NCBI RefSeq assembly: GCF_000425425.1
Contig: NZ_AUDK01000014.1
Span: 50,434-114,433 of the forward strand
Reading direction: 5' to 3'
DNA length: 64,000 nt
Origin: Flavobacterium daejeonense DSM 17708
GTDB lineage: Bacteria; Bacteroidota; Bacteroidia; Flavobacteriales; Flavobacteriaceae
Below are positions 1 through 9,199 of the stretch, in pieces; the first letter of the stretch is position 1, and each line of letters opens with the position of its first letter. Position numbers and translations under genes: made by a program. Below the pieces are notes generated by a model, which was not told the DNA's origin, searched no databases, and was given only the letters and a program-made list of their open reading frames with translations.

Positions 1-2
1 TA

Positions 3-1094
3 ATGAAGAACTTCTTTTTAAAATCAACACTAACGATTTCGTTTTTGGTTTTGCTGTCTTCCTGCAACGGAGAGAAAAAAGACGTTATTGCTAATGAACC
101 TGCCATCGTCGTAAAAGTAAGCGGCACGGACACAAACAGCAACAGCCCATTTATAACGGCAAGCGGAAAAATTGAAGCCCAAAACAGCGCTAACCTAAGC
201 ACTCGTATGATGGGATATGTGACCAAGCTTCACGTGAAAGTTGGTCAAAAAGTAACTGTTGGACAGCTTTTGGTGAGCATCAACAATACCGATTTACAGG
301 CCAAAAAAGCTCAAGTAGACGCCAACATCCTTCAGGCTACGGCCGGGTACAACAATGCCAAGAAAGACTACGACCGCTTTACGGTTCTATTTAAACAACA
401 AAGCGCTTCGCAAAAAGAATTGGATGACATGACTGCCCGTTATGAAATGGCAAAAGCCGGATTAGAAGGTGCCAAACAAATGCGTAACGAAGTAATGGCA
501 CAGTTTGCCTACTCCAATATCACGGCACCATTTTCAGGAATTGTGACGAATACTTTTGTAAAAGAAGGAGATATGGCAAATCCAGGAATGCCTTTAGTAA
601 GTGTTGAAGGAAATTCAAAACTACAAGTAACCGCGATGGTTGCCGAAAGCGACATTGCATCGATAACAAGCGGAATGTTGGTCAAAGTTTTGGTCAAATC
701 AACCAATAAAACATTGAACGGAAAAGTGAGTGAAGTGAGTTTGTCAGCCAAAAATACCGGAGGTCAATATTTGGTAAAAATTAACTTGGAAGGAGCTGAT
801 AAAACAGTTTTATCAGGGATGTTCGCAAATGTGCAATTTCCGGTAGCCAATAAAAATAGTACGACACAAACATCCGATAAAGTCTTGATACCTCAATCAG
901 CATTGATTCATCAAGGACAATTGACGGGAGTTTATACTGTGGGTGCAGGAAATGTTGCTATTTTGAGATGGCTTCGCATCGGAAAAACTTTTGGTAATGA
1001 AGCAGAAGTTTTGTCAGGGCTTTCGGCAGGAGAGCAATACATCGTTTCGGCCGATGGAAAGTTGTATAACGGAGCTAAAATCAGTATTCAGTAA
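3..1094 (+). CDS. RND efflux periplasmic adaptor (membrane fusion) lipoprotein
   Basis: Periplasmic adaptor that would link an inner-membrane RND pump to an outer-membrane channel. The 363-residue protein has an N-terminal lipoprotein signal ending in LLSSCNG. Biotinyl-lipoyl-like halves flank a coiled-coil hairpin (roughly residues 60-180), followed by a beta-barrel and a C-terminal domain, as in HlyD/AcrA adaptors. The ATG overlaps a TAA at bases 1-3 (TAATG), so an upstream gene, probably the TolC-like channel, ends here and is translationally coupled. The RND pump follows 79 bp downstream. Substrate unknown; family call strong. Confidence 0.9.
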   Translation: MKNFFLKSTLTISFLVLLSSCNGEKKDVIANEPAIVVKVSGTDTNSNSPFITASGKIEAQNSANLSTRMMGYVTKLHVKVGQKVTVGQLLVSINNTDLQAKKAQVDANILQATAGYNNAKKDYDRFTVLFKQQSASQKELDDMTARYEMAKAGLEGAKQMRNEVMAQFAYSNITAPFSGIVTNTFVKEGDMANPGMPLVSVEGNSKLQVTAMVAESDIASITSGMLVKVLVKSTNKTLNGKVSEVSLSAKNTGGQYLVKINLEGADKTVLSGMFANVQFPVANKNSTTQTSDKVLIPQSALIHQGQLTGVYTVGAGNVAILRWLRIGKTFGNEAEVLSGLSAGEQYIVSADGKLYNGAKISIQ

Positions 1095-1173
1095 ACAGTA
1101 ATTAGTAGCAGTTTTAAGTTTAGTTGAACAGCAATTTTAAACTTATAAACCATAAACTTTAAACAAAAAAAAT

Positions 1174-4100
1174 ATGCAAGAAGGAATTTCAGGCAGAATA
1201 GCCCATTTTTTTATCAACTCAAAATTGACTGTCTTATTGATGGTAGCGTTGATGATTATTGGGGTTTACAGTTCGTTTCTGATCCCAAGGGAGGAAGAAC
1301 CGCAAATTAACGTTCCTATGGCCGACATCATGGTAGGCTATCCGGGAGCAAGTCCGGCAGAAGTAGAAAGCCGAGTAGTGAAACCATTGGAAAAAATAAT
1401 TTCGAACATCAAAGGGGTTGAACACGTCCACAGTATGGCCATGAACGGTCAGGCCATGATGATTGTCCAATTTTATGTGGGACAGGATGTTGAGCGTTCG
1501 TATGTGAAATTATACGACGAATTGGAAAAACATGAAAATATGTTCCCAACCGGCGTTTATAAACCAATGGTAAAAACCCGTTCTATTGACGATGTACCCA
1601 TGTTGGCACTGACCTTATGGAGCGAAAAACAAGATGAATTTCAGTTACGCCAAATTGCCGAAGAATTGACTTCGGAAATAGAGAAAGTTAAGGACGTGGC
1701 AATCACCAAAGAAATCGGAGGACAAAACCGCGAGGTAAAAGTGATTTTGGATAAAGATAAAATGGCTGAAAACGGTGTGGATCCTTTGAGCATTATGCAA
1801 ATGATCCAAGCCAATAACGGGAGTTCGCAATCCGGAAGTTTTGTGAAAAACGATCAGGAGTATTTGTTAACGACAGGTCAGTTTTTGTCAAATACTGAAG
1901 ATGTAGAAAATCTTGTCGTTGGAATAAACAAAAACATGCCGGTTTATTTGAAACAAGTTGCTACCGTTCAGGACGGACCATCAACACCAAAAAGTTATGT
2001 GTCTTTCGGATATGGAAAAACCAATGAAAAATTTAAAACTGCAAAATCCGAATATCCTGCTGTCACGATTTCTATTGGCAAAGTAAAAGGTGCCGATGCA
2101 ATGAAAATTTCAGCCAAAATTTTGGACAAAGTAGAACAGCTTAAAAAATCGTTGGTTCCAAATGACGTTCATGTAGAAGTAACCCGAAATTACGGAGAAA
2201 CCGCATCTGATAAAGTAGGCGAACTGCTGATGCACCTTGGAATTGCGATTATTGCCGTGACCGTTTTGGTTATGCTCGCCATGGGATGGCGAGGCGGTTT
2301 GGTGGTTTTTCTTTCAGTACCTTTGACTTTTGCTTTGACCTTATTTGCTTACTATCTGCTTGGATATACCCTAAACCGAATCACCCTTTTTGCCCTGGTG
2401 TTTGTAGTGGGAATTGTAGTTGACGACAGCATTATTATTGCCGAGAATATGCACCGTCATTTCAAAATGAAGCGACTACCGTTTAAGCAAGCGGCCATTT
2501 ATGCCATCAATGAGGTAGGGAATCCAACTATTTTGGCAACTTTCACTGTAATTGCGGCAATTTTACCAATGGCTTTCGTGTCAGGAATGATGGGACCTTA
2601 TATGAGTCCGATGCCAATCGGGGCTTCTATAGCGATGATACTTTCTTTGTTTGTTGCATTGACTGTGACGCCATATTTAGGATATCATTTCCTTCAGGAA
2701 AAAGAAGAACAGCAGCACAAGGAAACCCACGGTCTTGAAACGAGTTGGATATACCGTTTTTACAACAAATTTGAGCGTCCGTTTCTTGAAAATTCAGGAA
2801 AAAGAAAGATATTGATGGTTGTAACAGTGATTTTATTATTGGGTTCCATACTAATGTTCTTTACCAAATCGGTATTGGTAAAAATGCTGCCGTTTGACAA
2901 CAAAAATGAATTTCAGGTGGTTATCGATATGCCTGAGGGAACTACATTGGAACGTACTTCGGCGGTGACAAGGGAAATTGCACACTATCTGTCAACACGT
3001 CCCGAAGTGGTGAATTACCAAAACTACATAGGAACTTCGGCTCCGATTACCTTCAACGGTTTGGTTCGCCATTATGATATGCGTGGCGGAAGCAATATGG
3101 CCGATATTCAGGTGAATCTATTGCACAAAGAAGAAAGAAAAGCGCAGAGCCACGAAATTGCCAAAGGAATGCGTCCTGAAATTCAGAAAATTGCCAAAAA
3201 ATATGGCGCAAATGTAAAACTGATTGAAGTGCCTCCGGGGCCACCGGTATTGTCAACTTTGGTAGCCGAGATTTATGGGCCTGATTACAAAGAGCAGATT
3301 AAAGTGGCGGATCAGGTGAAAACTATTTTGAAAAACACTCCCGATATCGTGGATGTTGACTGGATGACCGAAGACAACCAAACTGAATACAAATTGGAAG
3401 TTGACAAGGAAAAAGCAATGCTAAACGGCATTGCTCATCAGCAAGTAGTTGGTAACCTTACTTATTTGCTGAAAGAATATCCGGTTTCGAATCTGTATGA
3501 CGAAAAATCAAATGATAATGTAGCAATCGTCCTTTCGCTTGACGATAAAGACAAAACCAGCCTTCAGGAAATTGAAAACCTGAAAATCAAAGGGAATCAA
3601 GGAAATATGGTTCCGGTCAGTGATTTGGTAAAAGTAAAAAATGACACTTTACAGAAAACCATCTATCGTAAAGACCAAAAACGTGTAGTTTACGTAACGG
3701 CCGATATGGCAGGAACATTGGAAAGTCCGGTGTATGCGATTTTGGGAATGAACGAAAAACTTGCCAAAATAACTTTGCCAAAAGGCTATAAAGTAAACGA
3801 ATTATATATGGAACAACCCACCGATGAAAGTGATTTCACGGTAAAATGGGATGGAGAATGGCAAATTACACTCGAAGTATTCCGCGATTTGGGCGTGGCA
3901 TTCATGGTGGTTATCGTCATCATATATATGCTGATTGTGGGGTGGTTCCAAAATTTTAAAACGCCTATTGTGATGATGCTTGCCATTCCGCTGTCACTTA
4001 TCGGAATCGTGTTGGGACATTGGTTATTGGGGGCTTACTTTACGGCAACTTCTTTCATCGGGATGATTGCTTTGGCCGGTGTTATGGTTCGAAACTCGGT

Positions 4101-4365
4101 ATTGCTGATTGACTTTATTGAAATTAGGCTCAACGAGGGTATTAATCTCAAACAAGCCATTATCGAGGCGGGCGCGGTGCGTACGACCCCTATTTTACTG
4201 ACTACAGGTGCGGTTGTAATAGGTGCATCCATTATCCTTTTTGATCCTATTTTTCAAGGGTTGGCAATTTCGCTAGTGTTTGGAGCCATTATTTCAACTA
4301 TACTAACGCTTATTGTAGTGCCGATAATTTATTACATCACCGAACGCAAAAAGTGGGAGAAATAA
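1174..4365 (+). CDS. RND efflux transporter permease subunit (AcrB/CzcA superfamily)
   Basis: Proton-driven inner-membrane pump of 1063 residues, the normal RND length. A first TM helix near residue 20 is followed by a large periplasmic loop, a TM bundle, a second large loop and a second TM bundle ending near residue 1055. The Asp-Asp proton-relay pair is visible at D417/D418 (VVDDSIIIAEN), equivalent to AcrB D407/D408. It follows the adaptor gene in what looks like one operon. The CzcA-type Asp-Glu heavy-metal motif is absent, so I lean to an HAE-type organic-compound pump, but the substrate cannot be read from sequence. Confidence 0.92.
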   Translation: MQEGISGRIAHFFINSKLTVLLMVALMIIGVYSSFLIPREEEPQINVPMADIMVGYPGASPAEVESRVVKPLEKIISNIKGVEHVHSMAMNGQAMMIVQFYVGQDVERSYVKLYDELEKHENMFPTGVYKPMVKTRSIDDVPMLALTLWSEKQDEFQLRQIAEELTSEIEKVKDVAITKEIGGQNREVKVILDKDKMAENGVDPLSIMQMIQANNGSSQSGSFVKNDQEYLLTTGQFLSNTEDVENLVVGINKNMPVYLKQVATVQDGPSTPKSYVSFGYGKTNEKFKTAKSEYPAVTISIGKVKGADAMKISAKILDKVEQLKKSLVPNDVHVEVTRNYGETASDKVGELLMHLGIAIIAVTVLVMLAMGWRGGLVVFLSVPLTFALTLFAYYLLGYTLNRITLFALVFVVGIVVDDSIIIAENMHRHFKMKRLPFKQAAIYAINEVGNPTILATFTVIAAILPMAFVSGMMGPYMSPMPIGASIAMILSLFVALTVTPYLGYHFLQEKEEQQHKETHGLETSWIYRFYNKFERPFLENSGKRKILMVVTVILLLGSILMFFTKSVLVKMLPFDNKNEFQVVIDMPEGTTLERTSAVTREIAHYLSTRPEVVNYQNYIGTSAPITFNGLVRHYDMRGGSNMADIQVNLLHKEERKAQSHEIAKGMRPEIQKIAKKYGANVKLIEVPPGPPVLSTLVAEIYGPDYKEQIKVADQVKTILKNTPDIVDVDWMTEDNQTEYKLEVDKEKAMLNGIAHQQVVGNLTYLLKEYPVSNLYDEKSNDNVAIVLSLDDKDKTSLQEIENLKIKGNQGNMVPVSDLVKVKNDTLQKTIYRKDQKRVVYVTADMAGTLESPVYAILGMNEKLAKITLPKGYKVNELYMEQPTDESDFTVKWDGEWQITLEVFRDLGVAFMVVIVIIYMLIVGWFQNFKTPIVMMLAIPLSLIGIVLGHWLLGAYFTATSFIGMIALAGVMVRNSVLLIDFIEIRLNEGINLKQAIIEAGAVRTTPILLTTGAVVIGASIILFDPIFQGLAISLVFGAIISTILTLIVVPIIYYITERKKWEK

Positions 4366-4443
4366 TGAATATTTTTCAGGGCTTGGAAATCTAAAACTTG
4401 AAATTCAGACTCTGATTTTTTTTAAAATTTAAACTGATTAAAA

Positions 4444-4746
4444 ATGAAATTAGTACTAATAACCGCCATTACTGCTTTTGATTCTGAGGTTAAAGCAATA
4501 CTTAAGAAAACAAAAGTAAACACATTTACTTATACAGAAGTAAAAGGACATAAGAATTTGACCGAATCAGAAGAAATCGAAAACAACTGGTTTGCAGGTG
4601 AGGCAGTAGAAACCGACTCAACCCTGTTCTATGCTTTTGTACCAAGCCAACAAATGGAAACTGTTTTTGAAGAAGTAGAAAAACTGAATTCCAAGCAGGA
4701 TATTGCTTCAAAAATCCACATAGCCGTATTAAACATCGAAAAATAA
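4444..4746 (+). CDS. PII-like small protein linked to the RND pump
   Basis: 100-residue protein whose N-terminal part (LVLITAITAFDSEVKAIL, then TYTEVKG) follows the pattern of PII signalling proteins, which are ferredoxin-like alpha-beta folds. The usual PII T-loop region is shortened and acidic. Small PII/CutA/DUF3240-like proteins are known next to CusA/CzcA-type pumps, so a ligand- or metal-sensing role beside the pump is an inference. It starts 78 bp after the pump stop and is probably in the same operon. Confidence 0.55.
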   Translation: MKLVLITAITAFDSEVKAILKKTKVNTFTYTEVKGHKNLTESEEIENNWFAGEAVETDSTLFYAFVPSQQMETVFEEVEKLNSKQDIASKIHIAVLNIEK

Positions 4747-4810
4747 ATTAAATATGAAATGAGCATGACTTGGAATTGGTTTAAACCACCAATGAAGATA
4801 TGCGGCTCGA

Positions 4811-4830
4811 GTCCCGATAATTATCGGGAC
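4811..4830. repeat. Perfect 20-bp palindrome
   Basis: GTCCCGATAATTATCGGGAC is a perfect 10+10 palindrome in the gap between the PII-like gene and the small membrane protein. It has no T-run, so it is not a standard terminator. Short CCCGAT/ATCGGG palindromes are, from memory, frequent between genes in Flavobacterium, so this may be a dispersed repeat. Confidence 0.6.
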
Positions 4831-4883
4831 GAACAGGCGAAGCAATTACATATGACCAATAAAAAAACAAATATTATTTACAT

Positions 4884-5069
4884 ATGAAAAATAGAATTAT
4901 TAGAGCCGTTGCGGGGAGTTTTATCTTGTTGAGTTTACTTCTGGCTATTTATGTCAACCAAAATTTCCTTTGGTTTACCGCATTTGTTGGAGCCAACTTA
5001 TTGCAATCTTCAATTACCAAATGGTGTTTACTTGAAGATATACTGACTAAACTTGGTGTCAAAGACTAA
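4884..5069 (+). CDS. DUF2892-like small inner-membrane protein
   Basis: 61-residue protein with two hydrophobic stretches (about residues 8-24 and 28-42). The ending (LQSSITKWCLLEDILTKLGV) fits DUF2892/YgaP-type membrane modules, which have a conserved P/K-W-C region and are often fused or adjacent to rhodaneses. No rhodanese is adjacent here. A terminator follows at 5163-5194. Confidence 0.65.
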   Translation: MKNRIIRAVAGSFILLSLLLAIYVNQNFLWFTAFVGANLLQSSITKWCLLEDILTKLGVKD

Positions 5070-5162
5070 TTTTTAAATTCTTAATTCTTAAGTTTTCAAC
5101 GCAGATTAGATCTCTTATTTTTTTTAGAATAGCTTTTTATTTGAAAAAACAAGCCAAAAAAC

Positions 5163-5194
5163 AAAAGCCTGAATACTTAAATATTCAGGCTTTT
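5163..5194. terminator. Intrinsic terminator, bidirectional form
   Basis: 13-bp perfect stem AAAAGCCTGAATA / TATTCAGGCTTTT with a 6-nt loop and A/T flanks. It lies behind the small membrane protein and would end the RND operon transcript. Confidence 0.8.
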
Positions 5195-5354
5195 ATTATT
5201 CATATAGTTAAGTTAAAAATACATAATTGAAAAATATCCAAGGAAAATTTTTGAAGCCAATGATAAATCGGGAAATGCGTAGTTTTATGATTAGGTCAAT
5301 AGAATACAGATCAAAAATGAATATTTTTGCATATTCAAAAAAACAAAAAAACCG

Positions 5355-5934
5355 ATGATAAATATAAATACCGATCACTCATTTTCAATAAAAAATACTT
5401 TATTCTCTTTTGCCTTAACCTCCGAGGCTGCCGATGTTTTTGAAGAGTGCAACACTATTATAACAGGAATAGGCAAAGTAAATGCCGCTTATGAATTAAC
5501 AAAAATCATTCAAAATAAAAGACCTTCATTAATTGTTAACTTAGGATCGGCTGGAAGTAACTTTTTTCAGAAAGGAGATATTGTCTGCTGTACCAAATTC
5601 ATACAAAGAGATATGGATGTACGCGGTTTAGGTTTTCAGTTGTATGAAACGCCTCTATCGGGCTTACCTCCTATTTTAGAATATGGTTTAAAAATGGACG
5701 GTTTACAGGAAGGAATCTGCGGAACGGGCGATAGTTTTGAGATGGAACATTCAGAAGTGTTATATAATGTCGTAGATATGGAAGCCTATGCCTTGGCGAT
5801 GGATTGCCATGAAAGAGCAAATTCCATTTTTGTGTCTGAAATACATCTCGGATGGCGCTGACGATAACGCTGCTGAAGACTGGACTATTCAGGTTCATAA
5901 AGCAGCTATGCTTATGGAAATCTTTTGGGAATAA
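5355..5934 (+). pseudogene. Frameshifted MTA/SAH nucleosidase-like phosphorylase
   Basis: Nucleoside phosphorylase-family protein related to 5'-methylthioadenosine/S-adenosylhomocysteine nucleosidase. Residues 1-158 carry the NLGSAG substrate-site region and VVDMEAYA. The frame then breaks at a T5 run (5827-5831) and would stop at 5861. Removing one T restores LCLKYISDGADDNAAEDW, which contains the SDxAD catalytic-Asp motif, and continues to a stop at 5932-5934 (about 192 residues). The short tail in the current frame would remove the catalytic Asp. Either a real inactivating insertion or a base-calling error. Confidence 0.8.
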
Positions 5935-5988
5935 ATAAGTGCAGCTCTGATAAACTTTAAAAATCAGAAAGTATTTTTAGAACCAATA

Positions 5989-6024
5989 AAAAACCTCCAA
6001 AGTCAAATGATTTTGGAGGTTTTT
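5989..6024. terminator. Intrinsic terminator
   Basis: Stem AAAAACCTCCAAA / TTTGGAGGTTTTT with a 10-nt loop, followed by TTTTT after one A. It lies directly behind the nucleosidase pseudogene. Confidence 0.8.
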
Positions 6025-6362
6025 ATTTTTTGGAAAAAAGGTAACAGAAATGGTATTAGCTTCTTTTTTCCTTGCTTTTCTGTCTGCTACACTCATAAGT
6101 AATAATTTCTTCTGCAAAGATATGTTTTATTTTTGAACAACGTTCATTTTTTTTAAAATTATTTTTTAAATAATTGATTGTCATATCAAAATAGTTTTAA
6201 TTTGGAGAATAGAAAAAACAAAAATTATATAAGAAAACATTCGTAATTTGGCCTTTTTACAGCTATTGACCCTCTTATTAAGAAAGTAGTTTGAAAATAT
6301 AACAGGACTTTTGGTCATTCTAAAAAATTACTATTTTGTTAAAATAGAATAAATTGAAAATC
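6025..6362. other. Non-coding AT-rich spacer
   Basis: About 340 bp between the terminator and the SGNH hydrolase. I see no open frame, tRNA-like fold or repeat. It presumably contains the hydrolase promoter, but no clear TTG/TAnnTTTG pair stands out. Confidence 0.5.
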
Positions 6363-7118
6363 ATGAAAAAAATATTTTTACCCTTATTTTTTATTGCATT
6401 AAGCAACGGTATTTTTGGACAATCTTTGTCGCTTCCAACAGAAAGTTTGGAAAAATTATATCCAAATCAAAAAATCGTAAGCCGTTATCATAATGACTGG
6501 ACACAAAAATATTATCCAAAGCGTATTCAGGAGTTTAAAAAGGAGCCGCTGGAATTTGGCGAAATTGTATTTATTGGCAATAGTATTACAGAAGGAGGAA
6601 AGGATTGGAGTGCAAGATTTGGAATAAATCATATCCGCAATCGCGGAATTGCCGGAGATCTTACCGATGGTGTATTGCAGCGCTTGGATGAAATTATTTA
6701 TTCAAAACCTAAAGCGGTATTTATCCTCATTGGAATTAATGATCTGTTTAACCTTCATCACAATGAAGACAATCGTTCTTTAAAGTATGATAAAATTGTT
6801 CCCTCAACCGGATATATAGCCAAAAACATATTGAAGATTGCCAAAAAAATTCATCGTAAATCACCTGCTACAAAAATTTATGTGCGTACACTTTTGCCCA
6901 GTCGAAGAGAATATGTGAAAAAAGATATTCTTGAGGTAAATAAAATCATTAAAAAAAATGAGACTAAAGCTTATTACGAAGTTATTGATTTATATGCACA
7001 ATTTATAGATACTAATGGAGAATTGATTAAGGAATTAACTAAAGACGGTGTGCATTTAAATGATGAAGGGTATGAGAAATGGATTAATTTTGAGAAATCA
7101 ATAATTGAAAGATTGTGA
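6363..7118 (+). CDS. GDSL/SGNH-family esterase, secreted
   Basis: 251-residue SGNH hydrolase. The signal peptide is MKKIFLPLFFIALSNGIFGQ. Block I is GNSIT with the nucleophile at S74, block II is GIAGDLTDG, block III is GIND, and block V is DGVHLND with D228/H231 as the other triad members. Such proteins act on acetylated glycans or lipids in Bacteroidota. The ATG at 6363 is preferred over an in-frame TTG at 6354 because it gives a clean signal peptide. No neighbour suggests a substrate. Confidence 0.85.
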   Translation: MKKIFLPLFFIALSNGIFGQSLSLPTESLEKLYPNQKIVSRYHNDWTQKYYPKRIQEFKKEPLEFGEIVFIGNSITEGGKDWSARFGINHIRNRGIAGDLTDGVLQRLDEIIYSKPKAVFILIGINDLFNLHHNEDNRSLKYDKIVPSTGYIAKNILKIAKKIHRKSPATKIYVRTLLPSRREYVKKDILEVNKIIKKNETKAYYEVIDLYAQFIDTNGELIKELTKDGVHLNDEGYEKWINFEKSIIERL

Positions 7119-7214
7119 GAAAAATAGAAATATCTTTCTTAAGATCTAGTTTTATCTCTATTGGGACTTCGTGAGGACTGTTTGAATTATTTTGTGTTCT
7201 AATTTTGATGTTTG

Positions 7215-7785
7215 TTATAAAATTAGATGCGATTTACTAATTTGCTCCATAAAGTCTTTATTTACCTTGGTTTCTTCGGCGAATGTTGCCCATTTACCCA
7301 CTACATCATTAATTTGTTGTATAATTTGGTTTGTAAGTCTTTCTTGAATCTGAGGCCTTTTGGCGTAAAATTGTACCAATCTGTTTATTTTGGATAGTCC
7401 AATTACGGCTCCATTAGAAATATAGGTAATATGGACTTTTCCAATAATTGGAACAAAATGGTGTTCACAATAAGAGTAAAGAGTAATGTCTTTTTCGATT
7501 AACATTTCTTCATATTGATACTTGTTTTCAAAAAGGGTAATTATTGGTTTGTTTTTAGGATTAATGCCACTAAAAATTTCTTCAACATACATTTTAGCAA
7601 CTCTCCTGGGCGTATTTTGTATGCTGTCATCAGTTAGGTCGAGTCCAAGAATATGCATAATTTCTTTGAAATGATTTTGGATCAAATCTATTTTTTGATT
7701 GTCATTAAGTTCAAAAGCATCTTTACGAATTGGATTAAGTAAATGATTTTTTATCGATTTTATTTAAAGTTTTTTCTGTTGACAT
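7215..7785 (-). pseudogene. Broken GTP cyclohydrolase I paralogue
   Basis: Similar throughout to the intact FolE at 16499-17152. The start is probably the ATG at 7785, one base after the stop of the sigma factor (TAG-A-ATG). A shift in the T6 run at 7747-7752 separates that start from the main frame, which continues through DAFELNDNQKIDLIQ into the body. The body keeps the CEHH zinc ligands, but about 30 residues that should carry CVSTRG, including the third zinc Cys, are missing between QQINDV and VGKWATF. The product can hardly bind zinc normally. Alternative view: a truncated protein of 156 residues from 7685 is made for another purpose. Confidence 0.75.
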
Positions 7786-7786
7786 T

Positions 7787-8431
7787 CTATAGTTTTTTTA
7801 TTTTATTCATAACATTAAGAACCATTGCATCGCAGTAAATTAAATTGAATTCATATAAATCGGTTGCAGTATATGATTTTTCAATTTGTTTTCTGAGCAT
7901 TGCTTTGGCACGATTCAGACGCACTTTGACATTAGATTCGCTGATGTTTAGGGATTGAGCCGTTTCTTCAACATTTAATCCTGTAATTTCCCTTAAAGAA
8001 AAAACTATTCTATAGTCTAAAGGAATTTGAATTAAAGCATTCTCAATTACAAAATTCAGCTCTTTAGCCATTATTACTTTATTGGTATCTGTATGTGAAT
8101 TATCAGAAAACATAGGAATTGCTTTTTCATTAATTTCAGTTATAATTTCATTTTTGTAGCCTAACTTGTGTAGCTTTTTATAACAATTATTAATCATGAT
8201 TTTAATAATCCAAGTTTTGAAAGAAGAGCGATTTTCAAATTTGGATAAATTAAGATAAGTATCAATAAATGTATCCTGCATCAAATCTTGGGTATCTTCG
8301 TGATTATAGTTATAACTTCTTCCTATTTTATATAAAAAAGGATTGTTCCGCCTGATAAGGATTTCGTATAAAGCTAATTCTCCTTCCAGAATTTTATTTA
8401 TTAATTCGGTATCGTTATATTGATTCATCAT
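7787..8431 (-). CDS. ECF-type RNA polymerase sigma factor
   Basis: 214-residue sigma-70 family protein. Region 2 includes DLMQDTFIDTYLNLSKF and SSFKTWIIKIMINNCY. Region 4 is the helix-turn-helix around IVFSLREITGLNVEETAQ and SNVKVRLNRAKAMLRK. The tail (YEFNLIYCDAMVLNVM) resembles the cysteine-containing extension of many flavobacterial sigma factors. No anti-sigma gene is adjacent; the only downstream partner is the damaged folE, coupled by a 1-bp gap. MM at the start leaves 8431 or 8428 open. Confidence 0.85.
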   Translation of the reverse strand: MMNQYNDTELINKILEGELALYEILIRRNNPFLYKIGRSYNYNHEDTQDLMQDTFIDTYLNLSKFENRSSFKTWIIKIMINNCYKKLHKLGYKNEIITEINEKAIPMFSDNSHTDTNKVIMAKELNFVIENALIQIPLDYRIVFSLREITGLNVEETAQSLNISESNVKVRLNRAKAMLRKQIEKSYTATDLYEFNLIYCDAMVLNVMNKIKKL

Positions 8432-8471
8432 TATTGTTTTTGAACCTATTGGAATTAATTCAGATTATACA

Positions 8472-8508
8472 AAAAATGGTTTCTATTTTATTTATAGAAA
8501 CCATTTTT
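8472..8508 (-). terminator. Intrinsic terminator behind the DoxX-like gene
   Basis: 15-bp perfect stem AAAAATGGTTTCTAT / ATAGAAACCATTTTT with a 7-nt loop. It lies 1 bp past the stop of the membrane-protein gene at 8510 and separates it from the sigma factor. Confidence 0.85.
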
Positions 8509-8509
8509 A

Positions 8510-8893
8510 TTATTCTATAATTTTGGCAATTTTAGCAGTTGAAAATGCAGCAATTGCCATAACTAAATCACGTACAGCTACATCTAAATAATTCCCACTG
8601 GCAATTAAAGTTAGTGCTATTAAGGTAAGCCAAGCTGCAACGATATAAGATCCTATCTCTGTTTTTTTCAAAACAATAATACCTGCAATGATTTCAATTA
8701 AACCAATAATCATCATAAAAGTACCACTATCAAAAGGAATTATAGCTGTTAAGGAAGGATTAATGTAATTTTCCCAATTAGTCAAAATATTGGTAAACTT
8801 ATCTAATCCGGCAACAATGGGTACAATTCCGAAAGTGAATTTTAATAAATGATACGTTGGTTTAATAATTTGAATTTTGTTAGCGCTTTCCAT
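8510..8893 (-). CDS. DoxX-like four-helix membrane protein
   Basis: 127 residues with four hydrophobic helices (about 15-35, 55-75, 80-97, 105-122). The pattern GIVPIVAGLDKF at the start resembles DoxX/YphA-type membrane proteins. Function unknown. It is a separate unit closed by the hairpin at 8472-8508. Confidence 0.6.
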   Translation of the reverse strand: MESANKIQIIKPTYHLLKFTFGIVPIVAGLDKFTNILTNWENYINPSLTAIIPFDSGTFMMIIGLIEIIAGIIVLKKTEIGSYIVAAWLTLIALTLIASGNYLDVAVRDLVMAIAAFSTAKIAKIIE

Positions 8894-8971
8894 TTTTTTT
8901 CTTTTTAAAGTTATATAATAAATCGGTTTATATTACTTTAGAGTTAATGAAAGACAAAAAGGTTACAAAAT

Positions 8972-9180
8972 TTATGCTGATAATTCCATTATTTTTTTCC
9001 AAATACTTTTGTCAACTGGAATTCCGTCTTTTATATTTTTATTTCTAGTTGCTGCACTTCTTTCTCCTGGATAATAAATTTTGTCTCCCGGATTCATGGG
9101 TTCTACATCATGTGTATAATCGATAATTTCGTTAATAAGTCGTTCTTGTAGATTTTTATCATTAAAAATTTCAGGATAAA
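8972..9180 (-). pseudogene. C-terminal remnant of an Ldh/MDH2-family dehydrogenase
   Basis: In one frame ending at a TAA at 8972-8974 the sequence reads PEIFNDKNLQERLINEII, then MNPGDKIYYPGERSAATRNK and NIKDGIPVDKSIWKKIMELS. The YPGE..xxTR..N..xGIPV ending is the C-terminal signature of type-2 malate/L-lactate (DlgD-like) dehydrogenases. The NAD-binding and catalytic parts are absent, so this is a deletion remnant. Its 5' edge is near 9180, where it abuts an RteC-like fragment. Confidence 0.7.
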
Positions 9181-9199
9181 TGCAGTTTTTATTTGCATA

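Noticed and set aside
1174..4365. Assignment as a heavy-metal CzcA pump
   Set aside because: The membrane relay is Asp-Asp as in HAE-type pumps and no metal-binding motif was visible.
5355..5934. Programmed ribosomal frameshift in the nucleosidase
   Set aside because: The T5 run lacks a proper slippery heptamer and stimulatory structure; a simple indel is the easier explanation.
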